The notes: generated by a model not told the origin, from the sequence alone. A stretch of DNA of 64,000 bases from Gordionus sp. m RMFG-2023 (GCF_954871325.1 NC_088779.1:25096869-25160868), one strand, 5' to 3'. Shown: positions 11,877 to 24,655, counted from the first letter of the stretch. A program made the numbers and translations.

Positions 11877-13381
11877 ACACATAAATATTACAATTAAAAT
11901 GTTAGAAAAATAAATTAGTTTATTTATTTTATAAAATGATATATATTTTATTCGTATTTTATAAATATGTAGATAATCATTACAAAAATAATTATGACAT
12001 AGACAATCTTATTTTTTAATTTAATGAATTATAACAATTACGGGTTAGTTTTCCCTTTAATATAAAATATAGTAAAAATAAAATAGATATAAATTTTTAT
12101 TTCGAATCATTCTGTCACTTTTTTATTGTCCATTATGGCTTAGGCATCGTTTATAGTAAACTACGATTTCTTAATAATTTGCGATAATCAAGTGGAATCA
12201 TGCTAAACATTTTAAGGTGATCTAGAAGATCATTTAAAGTTGAATAATATAAGATATCAATAAATATATCATTAAATTATACATTTAAAAAATATCACGA
12301 ATTTCCATAGTCTTCAAAAAATAAAATATGGAAATTAGATAATAATTATTAAATCAATATAATACTTAAAACATCTATTAGCTCTAATCTCGAGCTCTGG
12401 GTAAAATATAGAGTCAACCGTTTTTAAAAATCGACTAAAAGTATAACAACATGGGATGACATATCTTGAAAAGAATTTTAGTTGGGTTTTTACATAACTT
12501 GTATTCTTTGTTGGGATTTTTATTTTTAGATATTTTAACCAGTGTTATTAATAATCCCGATTAAGATTTCGGTCAAAATAATATATTGTTAGCCTCAAGA
12601 AAGAAAGAAAGAATCTTTCTTTACATCGAGCATACCACGCTCACCCAAATTACCTGACCTTCGCTTAATATTTTAAATCCTGGCATCTATCTCTTACACG
12701 TTTTATCTGCCCTCATAAGTGTCTAAATAGTTTCAATAATTCTACCTAAGATTAACTTAATTTGGGAATTCTTCACCTCTTTTTTTTAATATTATAATAT
12801 AAATTACTCATAAATATTCTTTCCATATTGAACGATTTTCAGAAAATCTCTTCAACTAGTGTTGTTAATAAGTCAGATTCTTTCGACTACTAGTAATAGC
12901 CGTAGTCTCTGACCTCGATTAAAAACTAGCTACTATACTAGTCGATTGGTAAACTAATTTAATTGCTAAAGTGTCTAATTTACTAAATCAACTAGTTTAG
13001 TCCACTTTAGTGACTTATAAAGCCGAGACTCATTTAGTTCTCTAAGTCGACTATAAAAATAATAAACAAATATAATGATATTAATTAATTAATATTATTT
13101 TTCTTATAAATAAAATTGAAATGAGCTATAATTTTATATTATTATTTGAAATTATTATATTATATAATAAATATTATTTTGAAAATTAGATAAATAAAAA
13201 AAGATGAATCATTTAAATTAAACAATTGGTCCAAAAAAAATTAAATTAAATATTTAACAATTATTGTCTAAAATAGAGAAACAAGATATAATTTTATTTT
13301 GAAGGAGTAAAGAGAACCATAAAGGAAGTTAAATTCGTTTCAACCAAAATAAAATAAATTTTTTTACATTCTTTTTCTTGC
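11877..13381. other. 3' flank of DHDH-1, shared with copy 2
   Basis: No further gene is seen. The stretch matches 39672-41116 almost throughout, including a decayed left edge of a family B MITE (about 12543-12600, matching 40268-40340). Confidence 0.6.
11909..11914 (+). terminator. Candidate polyadenylation signal of DHDH-1
   Basis: An AATAAA hexamer lies about 33 nt after the stop codon. In so AT-rich a region this could occur by chance. Confidence 0.3.
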
Positions 13382-14340
13382 ACAATAGGCTCTTTGAATT
13401 TTTTTTGTGAAGGACAAAATAAAAAATTTGCATTGTTTAGATATATGGTAAAATCAGGGTGAATTCATCCCCCATTTATAGTAATAAATAATATGCAATT
13501 TGATCCATGAGGCAATATAATTTTTATTATTTAACAGAACATAATATCATCGTGAAAAATACAATAGCATAATTGTACAACAAATTTAAAGATCAACTCC
13601 ATGTCTCCATTTGGTTGAGTTTAAGGGCCTCCAATTTTTTGACAATATTTGTAGCCGATGATTCGGACATATCCCCGTTGATTTCAAATTCGTAAACCAG
13701 TGATTTTTACACTTCACCGGGCATAGATTTTGACCGTCTGAAAATATTAAAAGCTAAAGACTTCATTCATAAGTCAGAATGGGCGGGTTTATTAAAGTAA
13801 ACGTATTCATACCACTTTGTTTTCTAGCTTATCACGTCACGAACGTATATTTTTTCATCCTTATTTCATTTGTGATTAAATTTAAATTAATGAATGTTAC
13901 TAGTTCAACTCTGGTCTAAATATATTTAGTGAATACGTCAACGACTAAAAAAATTGTATAATTCGTTTGCAAAATTTAAAATATTAAAACTACAGGAATT
14001 TTTTAAATATGTAGAAAAGATGTTAAGATTAACCCCTTTTCATATGGCATAATCATATCTGATATTTCTAGCAAAAAATCGATATATTTTATTGCTCAAT
14101 TGAGTTTATAATGAGTAATAGTAATCTATATCAGCTTAGAGGCCCGATAATATCCTCAACACTCTAAACAATCGTTCAGCTCTAACGGTTGAGAGTAATA
14201 TGATTCAAATAGAAACAGATACGAATATTAAATTATGAATTTGATAACAGAAATTAATTTAATGCTAATATAAATTATCTCTACACTACTCCCATTTCTC
14301 AATTTTTTCAAAATGTGACTATATTTGTTTTTGTATTTTC
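13382..14340. other. Gene-poor stretch with a minus-strand coding-like fragment
   Basis: On the minus strand 13742-13596 reads as a coding-like frame ending KLNQMETWS before a stop, with one internal stop and a possible acceptor (TATTTTCAG) just upstream. I do not recognise the protein. The rest shows no feature. Confidence 0.3.
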
Positions 14341-15480
14341 TTTTTCAGCTTTCATGATGGAGTTGACAGAAAAAAATCTGGCTAAACAATCTACATTATA
14401 ATCTCAAGCGAGAAGTATACCTTGGTTCCAAGGGATTCGCGTCATTCCATCAGGGCTGAGGCCAGAGGGTTCCAGCATAGAGGAATATTTGTGGATTTCA
14501 AGATTCTATTGATGATCGGAATGATGGCATAGTGCCTGGGTAATCTGCCTTTTGAAAAACGACAAAGTATGGGGGTTATGTCCAAAGCTATTGATGAGTT
14601 TTACATAGGACACATGATGTCGGTGTTACGATTTCTAGCTTAAATGAAGACATATAGCTATTCTAAGTTCTTCGGTGGTTAGTAACAACTAACAAGTCTA
14701 AATTAGAACTAGGTATGTTTCTAACCATTCTTAACCAAGGTGGCATATGGTTGAGACTGGAATTATTTGATAAAGCAAAAGAATCGTTTGTTGTCATTCT
14801 GCATCAGTGGCATAGCTACGGGGGTGGTTTTCGGGTTTGGACCCCTCCCAGAGCAAATTTTTTTTTAGATTATACGTTCAAAAGACTTAAAAGTGACTTT
14901 ATATCAAATAAATACCATTAATATTTATGTTTTGATGTTTGTAAAAGGATATTATATTACTATTGAAATTATTCTGGATAGTATTATTATAAAGTCATTG
15001 AGAATAATCTACTAAATTATAATAACATATTGATGCATTTAAAAATTATATTTATTATATATTATCGAAGATATGGTTATGATTTGTAAGATAAACCCGG
15101 CCGAAGGCCTGGACAAAGGGTCGAAGGCCTCAGCCTTTTATATGTATGGACCCCCTCTAAGGAAAATTCCTAGCTACGCCACTGTTCTGTATACTCTTTT
15201 TGAACAGCTTTGAAGTGTAATTATTCCACGCAATGCTGTATCAAGGGTATATTTTTGTCTGTTAGTCTTATAGAACTTGGATATAAGCAGTTTAGAGCAT
15301 TTTTTCTCCAGAGGTCGAATGCTGCCATATGATGTGAATCGATAGTCTCCAAGTGGGTATCGAAATTTAACAACAGAGGATAAAAAGCTGAAATTCTTAA
15401 GGATTTGGGGGAATGGATACCTATACCACCTAGCTTTGGAAGAGCAGCTTAGACCCAGGAGATTGATGAGTGATAGTTAA
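14341..15480 (+). pseudogene. Unrecognised decayed coding-like region, split by a MITE
   Basis: After a pyrimidine-rich acceptor-like CAG at 14346-14348, base composition and codon pattern become protein-like on the plus strand, for example KRQSMGVMSKAIDEFYIGHM and, beyond the MITE, GYKQFRAFFLQRSNAAI. A 380 bp hAT MITE (14805-15184) interrupts it. The region is broken in several places. I cannot assign it to a host gene, a transposon or an old virus-like copy. It ends near a stop at about 15480, with no sign of it further on. Confidence 0.35.
14805..15184. mobile_element. hAT MITE with CAGTGGCGTAGCTA ends
   Basis: The left end CAGTGGCATAGCTA and the right end TAGCTACGCCACTG are inverted repeats with one mismatch. 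The 8-bp flanks TTCTGCAT (14797-14804) and TTCTGTAT (15185-15192) are a target duplication with one change, as expected for hAT. The CAGTGGCGTAGC terminus is common among animal hAT-type MITEs. It carries no coding sequence. Confidence 0.85.
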
Positions 15481-15484
15481 TAAA

Positions 15485-16844
15485 TTCGAGAGTATTTTTA
15501 AATGAACTTCAAGGTCTAATAATTGTTGTAATTTTTAGATTAGTTAAATTTGTACTTCATATTTAATTTGCATATAGATTTCTTTTGGATTTATTATTAT
15601 AACGCGTGATAAAAATATTATATTTGAATAGTGAGAACTGAAAATAATTTAAGTTATGAATATTAGTTAAAAAGAAGTTTGAAAAAGAGTATAAAAACTC
15701 CAATTTTTACCATTCGCGATGATCTTTTATAATTATTAACTTTTTTGTATTTTATTTTTATTAATCTTTTTTATTATTTTTACTTTTATAATTTTGTTAA
15801 TTTGATAATGTTATAATTTTGAATAAAGGATTAAATTATGATTTTACGAACTTAATTTTTTTTAATCTATAATTTTTTTAATCTTTAATTTATATTAATA
15901 TTTTGATTATGTTTTTATCTTATAAAGATTTAGTATCATTTTAGTTCTAACATTTCTTTATTTGACGAATATTATAGAAAAGTATATATAATCGACGATA
16001 TTAGTCTGATTTAGTATCACTTTAGTTCTAACCTTTCTTTATTTGACTACGGTTATAATCACCCAATCCTTCTAAATTCTTCTAAATGTTACAATAATAT
16101 TTCAGTAGACATGAAAATTGTTGATGAACAGGCATGTAAAAAATATTTTAAGTAAACCGATGATTCTATTGAATTTGGCAAAAAATTTATCTCTCAAATG
16201 AAACATAGCATTTTCACCTCCAATGGGTGAACCTATATGGGTAAAGCTAGTTTTGTCCACTACAATAAAATTTTCAGGTGGGCAATCCGAATCAAAGGTG
16301 TGATAATTTTAAATTTTTGAATAACGGATTGTGTTTGCAAAGGATATGCAACAATAATTTAATTAATTTCCTGTGCAAATAGATTTTATAAATTATAAAC
16401 CATATTCAAGTTATAAACCTAATTTTTAATATTATATTTCTTTACAAATTTAGCACAATATATTTGATATTTTTTGCCCTCAAGTTTGGCAATATTTATA
16501 CGCTGGAATTTCATAAGTAAAATGTTTTTAATTTTACTAAATTAGATTATAAAACACGGTATAAAGGAAAGACAGAATTATTTTAGAATTAAATAATTTT
16601 TATATAAGATACTAAATATAATAATATAATGTAACGCTATTATATCACCTTTACTGATTATAAAATTACTTATAAAATTACTAATAAAACATAAATGTAA
16701 AATAATTTAATAGGTTAAAGAATAAATTGCTATTTGTATTTTGAAGAAATTTCCTGCTTGTTTTTCTTCTTATACAACTAAACACTCTAATACTTCAATT
16801 TGGTAGGGTGTAGTTTTTAATTTTACTATACATCTGTGTTAAGG
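15485..16844. other. AT-rich stretch; faint coding-like fragment near 16108-16320
   Basis: A plus-strand frame at about 16108-16320 (DDSIEFGKKFISQMKHSIF) is coding-like but carries stops and is unrecognised. Two short near-identical segments around 15930 and 16010 (GATTTAGTATCATTTTAG) form a small direct repeat. Nothing else is supported. Confidence 0.3.
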
Positions 16845-16902
16845 TTTGTTGATATCCTTGAGGTTGAGAGTAAAATCGGCATAATTATATGGAGGTTGGG
16901 CC
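16845..16902 (+). repeat. Extra copy of the DHDH-2 5' flank, first part
   Basis: This segment (GTTGATATCCTTGAGG onward) continues at 24843-24896 (ATTCACGTTCGCTCACTT) once the hAT composite between them is removed. Together they match 27206-27310, directly upstream of DHDH-2 exon 1. So the presumed promoter-proximal flank is present twice in tandem, and the upstream copy has been split by two hAT insertions. Confidence 0.7.
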
Positions 16903-17097
16903 TAGTGTTGTTAAATGGTTGGTTTTTTACGACCCACAACCCGAGCCGAAGTCGTAGAAATCTGCTCAACATTGAGCCAGGGTTGAAAAATCGACCACGA
17001 ACTAACCCGACCCAATGGGCCTGTTGAGCCGACCCATTTGGTCGGCTTGTTGGGTAGGCTTGCTGGGTCAGCTTGTTGGGTCGGCTTGCGTTATAAC

Positions 17098-17410
17098 GTG
17101 TCATAATCGTCATTTTTAAGTTTTCGAATTTTTTTGAAGCAAATAGGTAAAAATATATATTGTAAACATGTTAAATTAAATTTTCAGTGAATATGTACCT
17201 TAGAAAAGTGACAATTGTCATAATCTTCATTTTTAAGTTTTTTCGAATTTTTTTGAAGCAAATAGGTAAAATATATGTTGTGAACATGTTAAATTAAATT
17301 TTCAGTGAATATGTACCTTAGAAAAGTGACAATTGTCATAATCGTCATTTTTAAGTTTTTTCGAATTTTTTTAAACTAAATAGATAAAAAAATATATTGT
17401 AAGGATGTTA
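17098..17410 (-). repeat. Left array of ~120 bp satellite (about 2.5 units)
   Basis: The units contain AAGTGACAATTGTCATAATC and are reverse-complement copies of the right array at 22875-24655. The first unit is partial. The centre of each unit is the palindrome GACAATTGTC. Confidence 0.9.
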
Positions 17411-18118
17411 AAAAATTTCAAATAATTTTTTATAGCCGGGCATAGGCAGGCGAGAGAAAACTCGCCCAATGCTGACCTTTAATTTAAACATCTATTAGAA
17501 AAATCTAGAGATTTAGGCAATATTTTTCTTAAAATATTGGCCGTGATAAAAATCGGCTCAAATCGAGCCGTTTAAAAACACTATCGCTAATATTTTTAGA
17601 ATCTTAAACTGACGATTACTAGAACAATAGTTATTGCTCTTTAAATATAAGTAATATGATTTGAATCCCCATATTATACCAAATATATCGACGTTCTATA
17701 TTTGTAGAGCTTCATTTGCGTAAATTCAGAAAATGAGAAAAATATTAAACTTTATATGAAATATAGGAAATATTTATCGATCAATTTAAAATTTTTAAAA
17801 AAATTAACAAAATTTGTTATTTAAAATCAAAGCAAATATAACAGTTATAATTTATATATAAAAATTGAATAATTTTGGTTATATTTTGGACATATAAATA
17901 AGGATCTTAAGGTGATTACGAAGTGAAAAATATAAAAAACAAATCTTGATCTTTGGAATCCAATTAAAAGTTCGGATCGTTTTTTACGACATAACCGAAG
18001 ATATAATTTAGAAAGTGGTCAATTTGTAAAAATTTATTACTAAATTACTAAAAAAAACGCCGAATATTTTGCGTTTTTAAATATTAAAAACGAAAAATAA
18101 CATTAACATAATATATAT

Positions 18119-19178
18119 GGGAAATGTGTCATAAATGGCCATGTTTGAAGACTAGCCACCACCTTTTAACTATTATCTTTTCGACCGATTTCTCCCAAAA
18201 TTTGTCAAAATGTGTATTTTATGATATGTACTTTACCTATTGAACAGAGCAATCCAATAAAAAAATTTTTAAATAAGCTGTTTTTAGTACTTCATTCTGG
18301 AAAAATCTCGTTACACATTTTTTTGTTTGGTGAAAAAATTACTAATTTAGATTATTGTTATTTTATATAAATATTATCCTTAGGCATTCAGCATTATACG
18401 TAAAAATTATGGTTTCAAGTTTTATTTAATAGGCATATGTATTGACTGGCCAAAATTCTATATTCATATAGAAATGAAAAGCTCGCTTTAAACATATTTG
18501 GTACAAAATCAAATGATGAACAAATTAAACTGGCAAATGATGATATATCCATTAATAAAAGATAAACATTATTAATATCTACTAAATTTAATATTCCTAA
18601 AAAAACCTTAAAGTTGAAGAGTGGATTAATTGTCTGCAATTTGAAAACTGGGCTCATACTCAATGTACGAATAACAATGATATATTTGTTTGTTATGTAT
18701 GTAAATAGTGATACGATTGTTTCATTTATAAATTAATAAAATGGTTTTCATTATTGTTAATAATTCCCTAAATAATTTAATACATCATGAATGATAAAAT
18801 TATTGAAAACAGTTAAGATAATAATTCATAAATTCAAAATAAATAGTGATTAATTGAAATAAGAATTTTTAATAAAAAGATAATTAAGATATAAATTGAT
18901 AAAGTATAATCATTAAATGAATATTGATAAATTTAGATGTTAATACTAATTGCATTATTAAATTTTTATATGCCTAAAAAATAAAGAAATATATAAGATA
19001 AGTTTTTTGCAATCATTTCATATAATTCTTAAATAATTTATTATGGCCAGTAAACAATGTATTGACTGGCTAGAAAAACACTGTCACAAAACTTCACCTT
19101 CTGCCTCGTAAACTATTATAGAGCCTTTATTAAATTTTATTTTAAAGAATCTTATAATACCTTTTTTCAAAAAAGCTT
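18119..19178. mobile_element. Dispersed repeat, copy 1 (second copy at 50470-51658)
   Basis: It starts GGGAAATGTGTCATAAATGG and shares several blocks with 50470-51658, including a repeated TATTGACTGGC segment. Its right end appears truncated. No coding capacity is seen. It lies inside the 7.9 kb composite. Confidence 0.65.
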
Positions 19179-19215
19179 AAATATATATTTAACAATACAA
19201 TATATGATTATTTCA

Positions 19216-19330
19216 GGGATGTGAACCCGGACCCTAACCCTGAACCCTCGTATTTTGGCTGAACCTGAAATTGTAAAAAGTGAAGGGTTCAAAGGGTTTA
19301 GGGTATTATAAAAAATATTTTAATTTTAAA
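19216..19330. mobile_element. CAGGGATGTGAACCC element end
   Basis: This short segment, with ACCCTAACCC-like repeats, resembles the right end of a piece at about 42130-42168 read in reverse (GGGTTAACATCCCTG). It may be the left end of the element that supplied the adjacent hAT transposase gene. No right end was found. Confidence 0.4.
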
Positions 19331-19439
19331 AAATAATGTTAAAAATATAAATTTTTATAATTTTATTAATTTTTTTCGTAGAATCATTTATTTTATATTC
19401 GCGTTTTTCTTTCGTTTTTCTTCCTGGACTTCATTTTAT

Positions 19440-20224
19440 TTTATTTAGAGATTGATACCATAAATTTAAAACTATAATTGATAAAGCAAGGGATGTTGTA
19501 AAATATTCAAGAACTCCCACAATTGTAAGAATATTAAAATCGATGAAAAGGCAAATGGCAATATTAGATTGCACAACAAGTTGGTCCTCTATTTGTATGA
19601 TGTTAGAGTGATTAATAAGTTTGAAAGATTTCTGTAATGATTTTATTATAGGAGCATGTGAAACCATTTTGTCAGAAGATGATTGGAATCAAATAAAAGA
19701 CCTCACTAGTGTTCCTTTAAAAATAACTAGATTAAGATTGCAAGCAGAACAGTTATGTTCATCGGATTTTTATGGCATATGGATAAGATGTCGATTAGAG
19801 TTAGAAAGATTTACAAGTTCTTTTTCTTATGAAATATTAGAAAATATGAAAATTAGAGATCAACATATTTACAAAATAGTGTTGTATATGCTTCAATATA
19901 TTTAGACCCTCGATCTCAAGTTTTATTAAATGTTCAGCTAAAATAAATAGCTATAGACCATCTTGAGGATTTATGGCATACCCAAAACTCTATTATTTAC
20001 AATATATTGGAGCTACGACAATATCTACTGGTTGTAGCGATAACAATGATAATGATAGCAATATTGATGATCTGGAAATAATATTATTAGATAGAGAAAA
20101 AAAAATGAAATTATCATCAGATAGAAAGGAGCAAATTGTATATTTAATAGAAAAGTTCTCAGAAGTTAAGAGAAATATTTACAAAATAGTGTTGAATATA
20201 TCGTTACATAATAAATATATATAA
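19440..20224 (+). pseudogene. hAT transposase fossil, central region
   Basis: The plus strand reads LDCTTSWSSICMMLE, LSEEDWN-like LSEDDWNQIKDL, then LKITRLRLQAEQLCSSDF and SIYLDPRSQVLL. These are the hAT core in the usual order, including the LDPR motif. An acidic, asparagine-rich tail follows to about 20200. Stops at about 19608 and elsewhere, plus frame changes, make it non-functional. The matching C-terminal domain is at 21533-21835, so the gene runs on the plus strand with about 1.3 kb of intervening AT-rich sequence. Confidence 0.85.
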
Positions 20225-21222
20225 AATAATTATATATATTTAATTTTGATAAATAGGAATATAGAATAATTAAGGTTAGGCTTAGTGTTGTGTAACGTCT
20301 CCCAATCCCTACACTTTGTCTAATTAGTTTTAGGCGATTTTTCGGTTAGGCCTAATTTGGTATAGTTGATTTTTAAGCTAATAACACTACTTAAAAATGT
20401 CGGATAATTTATACAAACTTATGGAGAGACTTTAATTTATAATAATTTTTTTATAATTTTTCAAAATATTTTTATATAAATTAAAATTTTAAGAAATTCA
20501 ATATAAAATCTTCTAAAATTTATAGGGTTTAGCCTTTAATATATATAGATTTTCATTATAAATTATTAAATATAAAAATATTTTGGCGATCGTATGAAAT
20601 TCCCAGGGTAGATTCTTCAGAATAGATCTGATAAAATCAAATTTATCAAGGAAATTAAAAACACGCACTAAAATCAGATAAGAGAGTTACAGGGCTGGCC
20701 TTAAACCTGATTCGATGGGCTGAAAATTTTATTTTTTAAAAATACATGGGCTGGACTAAAAAAAATTTTAAATACCCAGGCCGGGCCATATATTTTATAA
20801 AAATCATTTCTATAATTTTAACAGGCAGAATTTTTTTTAAGATTTTTATTTCCTTCCATTTCGTCGAAATCAAAAAATAAAAATGTTTTAATAATATATT
20901 AAATAAAATAACAAAATTTTCGAATCTTTTCTATTCTTAAAAAAACAAGCCAGATGCCGTCATATAAATTCTCGGAACACCCTTGAATAAAAAAAAGGGA
21001 AAAAATAATCTTAAGTAGTCTATTTATAAAAGTCTACAATTTTTGAATAATAAAAGAATGTTTTATATACTTTCAAAATATTAAATTTTTTTTACTTAAA
21101 ATATATAATTTTTTTACTTTATAATATAAAATATAATATAAATATAATATTTTTATTACTTTTAAAATATAATATTTTTTCCTTACTCTTATAAATTAAA
21201 AAAAATTTTTTTACTTTTTATT

Positions 21223-21835
21223 ATGGATCAGGATATTTTCACTCCATCTGACAGTTTATCTTTTTTGGATGATTACCCATTTGAAAATTCAAGTCATTCT
21301 CAATTTGGTATTTTCAGGTAAAATTATATTTCAGTTAGCTAAAGTGACTGATACATAAAATCCTGACCCATATATAAATCATACAATGATAATTTTTTTA
21401 AAAAAATTTTGCATATAGTTGCAAAATAGGCATTTTTAAAATATGTTTGTTACAAGGTTTTACAATGGATTTGATTATATAATAAATAGTTAATTTAATT
21501 TTAAATATTTTATATTAAGGAAATCATACATTATGCCAAATTTAGACGGAGAAGAAATCGAAGAATATTTAACAGATCCGGTTTCTCAAACCTCTGTTGA
21601 TATTATAGATTGGTGGTATCGAAACGCTAATCGTGTTCCAAAGCTGTCGACAATGGCCAAGGATTACTTTAGCGAACAAACTACGTCCGTAGCAAGCGAA
21701 CGTATTATTTCTCGAGCCGGCGCAACCATTACGAAGAAGAGGAATAGGATGTCAGCCACAACGTTAAAACAATGCCTATGTATAAATTCATGGAATGTTA
21801 ATGTTTTAAATTTGCGTGACGAATTTTTTGTATAA
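21223..21835 (+). pseudogene. hAT transposase fossil, C-terminal dimerisation region
   Basis: The frame 21533-21835 reads DIIDWWYRNANRVPKLSTMA and then TTSVASERIISRAG, the conserved hAT C-terminal dimerisation domain, ending at a normal stop. A short open piece at 21223-21320 (MDQDIFTPSDSLSFLDDYPF) precedes it and is followed by a GT, so it may be an upstream exon. The domain is uninterrupted, unlike the central part, suggesting a fairly recent element. Confidence 0.8.
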
Positions 21836-21900
21836 TTTGTTATTTTTCCATTATTCGTTATTTGATTTATGCATATAATTTTCGCAAGGTCTAAAAGTCG

Positions 21901-22060
21901 AAAGGCTTGGTAATACGAAAGGCTTGGTAATACGAAAGGCTTGGTAATACGAAAGGCTTGGTAATACGAAAGGCTTGGTAATACGAAAGGCTTCGGTAAT
22001 ACGAAAGGCTTGGTAATACGAAAGGCTGGTAATACGAACGGCTTGGTAATACGAAAGGCT
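21901..22060. repeat. 17-bp minisatellite, about 9 units
   Basis: The unit AAAGGCTTGGTAATACG repeats head to tail with no spacers; single units of 16 and 18 bp occur. It starts about 65 bp after the hAT C-terminal stop codon. Confidence 0.95.
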
Positions 22061-22409
22061 AAAAAATAATATTGTAAATAAAAATAACAAAGAAAATGAT
22101 TAATGAGATATTTGATTGATTTATTGCTTTTTTTAGAGAAAAAATATTATAATAACATTTACATTATAATATATTAAAAATATGGAAATTTTAAGATCTT
22201 TTCAATTTTTTTATTAATTCTTTGAAATAATTTGTGGTTTTTAAAAAATAATTTTATTATATTAATTTTTAAATTAATATTTTTAATTAAATTAATATTT
22301 GGTTATGATTTTATATATAAGTAAGTATAAATATATTGTAATTACTTGATAAAGAAGTAAATGAGAAACATAAATTTTTTAAGGTATTTTTAATTTGAGA
22401 AAGCATTTA

Positions 22410-22830
22410 TGAGGGGAAAGGCTAACATCTTAAACGTAATTTTGAATATAATTATATCATTGAACTCAGAATTTAATTTTCTACCCAAAAGCGCTTAGAT
22501 GTATTTTTTTACGTTTCCGGTTTAAAATTTAGCCTTTCCCCTATAAAAGTCTTTCGCGACAAAAAATTTATTTTGTGAACCGGAAACGTAAAAAAATACA
22601 TCTAAGCAATTTTGGATAGAGAATTAAATTCTGAGTTCAATGATATAAATATATTCAAAATTACATTTAAGATGTTAGCCTTTCCCCTATATATGTCATT
22701 CTGCGACAAAAAATTTATTTTGTGAACCGGAAACATAAAAAAATACATCTAAGCGGTTTTGGATAGAGAATTAAATTCTGAGTTCAATGATATAAATATA
22801 TTCAAAATTGTTTTTAAAATGTTATAACTT
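22410..22830. repeat. Fold-back repeat with a third tandem arm
   Basis: The arms 22415-22550 and about 22560-22690 are inverted copies, running from GGGGAAAGGCTAACATC to its complement GATGTTAGCCTTTCCCC. A third copy of the second arm follows directly at 22700-22830. Each arm contains CCGGAAACGTAAAAAAATAC. The RNA or single strand would form a long hairpin. It lies just before the right satellite array. Confidence 0.85.
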
Positions 22831-22874
22831 TATAATTAAAACCACTAAGATTAAAAGAAAGTTTTAAAATAACT

Positions 22875-24655
22875 TAAAGATGACGATTATGACAATTGTC
22901 ACTTTTCTAAGGTACATGTTCACTGAAAATTTAATTTAACATGTTTACAATATATATTTTTACCTATTTGCTTCAAAAAAATTCGAAAAAAACTTAAAAA
23001 TGACGATTATGACACTTGTCACTTTTCTAAGGTACATATTCACTGAAATTTTAATTTAACATGTTTACAATATATATTTTTACCTATTTGCTTCAAAAAA
23101 ATTCGAAAAAACTTTAAAATGACGATTATGACAATTGTCACTTTTCTAAGGTACATATTCACTAAAAATTTAATTTAATATGTTTACGATATATATTTTT
23201 ACCTATTTGCTTCAAAAAAATTCAAAAAAAGTTAAAAATAACGATTATGACAATTGTCACTTTTCTAAGGTACATATTCACTGAAAATTTAATTTAACAT
23301 GTTCATAACATATATTTTACCTATTTGCTTCAAAAAAATTGGAAAAAACTTAAAAATGAATATTATGACAATTGTCACTTTTCTTAGGTACATATTCACT
23401 GAAAATTTAATTTAACATGTTTACAATAAATAATTTTACCTATTTGCTTCAAAAAAGTTAAAAATAACGATTATGACAATTGTCACTTTTCTAAGGTACA
23501 TATTTACTGAAAATTTAATTTAACATGTTCATAACATATATTTTACCTATTTGCTTCAAAAAAATTCGAAAAAACTTAAAAAAGAAGATTATGACAATTG
23601 TCACTTTTCTAAGGTACATATTCACTGAAAATTTAATTTAACATGTTTATAATATTCATTTTTACCTATTTGCTTCAAAAAAATTCGAAAATGACAATTG
23701 TCACTTTTCTAAGGTACATATTTACTGAAAATTTAATTTAACATGTTCATAACATATATTTTACCTATTTGCTTCAAAAAAATTCGAAAAAACTTAAAAA
23801 AGAAGATTATGACAATTGTTACTTTTCTAAGGTACATATTCACTGAAAATTTAATTTAACATGTTTATAATATATCATTTTTACCTATTTGCTTCAAAAA
23901 ATTCGAAAATTCGAAAAAACTTAAAAATGATGATTATGACAATTGTCACTTTTCTAAGGTACATATTCACTAAAAATTTAATTTAATATGTTTACAATAT
24001 ATATTTTTACCTATTTGCTTCAAAAAAATTCGAATAAATGATGATTATGACAATTGTCACTTTTCTAAGGTACATATTCACTAAAAATTTAATTTAACAT
24101 GTTTACAATATATATTTTTACCTATTTGCTTCAAAAAAATTCGAAAAAACTTAAAAATTATGATTATGACAATTGTCACTTTTCTAAGGTACATATTCAC
24201 AAATTTAATTTAACATGTTTACAATATATATTTTTACCCATTTGCTTCAAAAAAATTCGAAAAAACTTAAAAATGACGATTATGACAATTGTCACTTTTC
24301 TAAGGTACATATTCACTGAAATTTTAATTTAACATGTTTACAATATTTATTTTTACTTTTTGCTTCAAAAAAATTCGATAAAACTTAAAAATGACGATTA
24401 TGACAATTGTCACTTTTCTAAGGTACATATTCACTGAAATTTTAATTTAACATGTTTACAATATTTATTTTTACTTTTTGCTTCTAAAAAATTCGAAAAA
24501 ACTTAAAAATGACAATTATGATAATTGTCACTTTTCTAAGGTACATATTTACTGAAAATTAATTTTAACATGTTTACAATATATGTTTTTACCTATTTGC
24601 TTCAAAAAAATTCGATAAAATTTAAAAATGACGATTATGACAAATTTTAACTCAA
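22875..24655 (+). repeat. Right array of ~120 bp satellite (15 units counted)
   Basis: Fifteen units carry GACAATTGTCACTTTTCTAA or a close variant, followed by GGTACATATTCACTG, AACATGTTTACAATA and TTTGCTTCAAAAAAATTCGA blocks; a partial unit ends the array. Several units differ by small deletions. The array is in the opposite orientation to the left array, so it behaves as a subterminal repeat of the 7.9 kb composite. Confidence 0.95.

Larger units (their letters stand above)
2024..13381 (+). repeat. Segmental duplication, copy 1 (DHDH exon 3 to 3' flank)
   Basis: Exons, introns and about 1.5 kb of 3' flank match 29303-41116 in the same order and orientation. The match starts in intron 2 and stops abruptly near 13381, just after a shared segment ending TTCTTGC, beyond which the copies are unrelated. 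The introns differ by insertions: 6233-9612 is only here, while three elements are only in copy 2. Offset between copies is about 27.3 kb. Boundaries are read by eye and may be off by tens of bases. Confidence 0.85.

Noticed and set aside
16826-17113. 95-residue minus-strand frame with repeated SRPN/QQA residues
   Set aside because: It is created by the GGGTCGGCTTGTT subterminal repeats of the hAT composite, not by a gene.
21901-22060. Possible CRISPR-like array of short repeats
   Set aside because: The 17-bp units abut with no spacers and sit in animal transposon DNA; it is a minisatellite.
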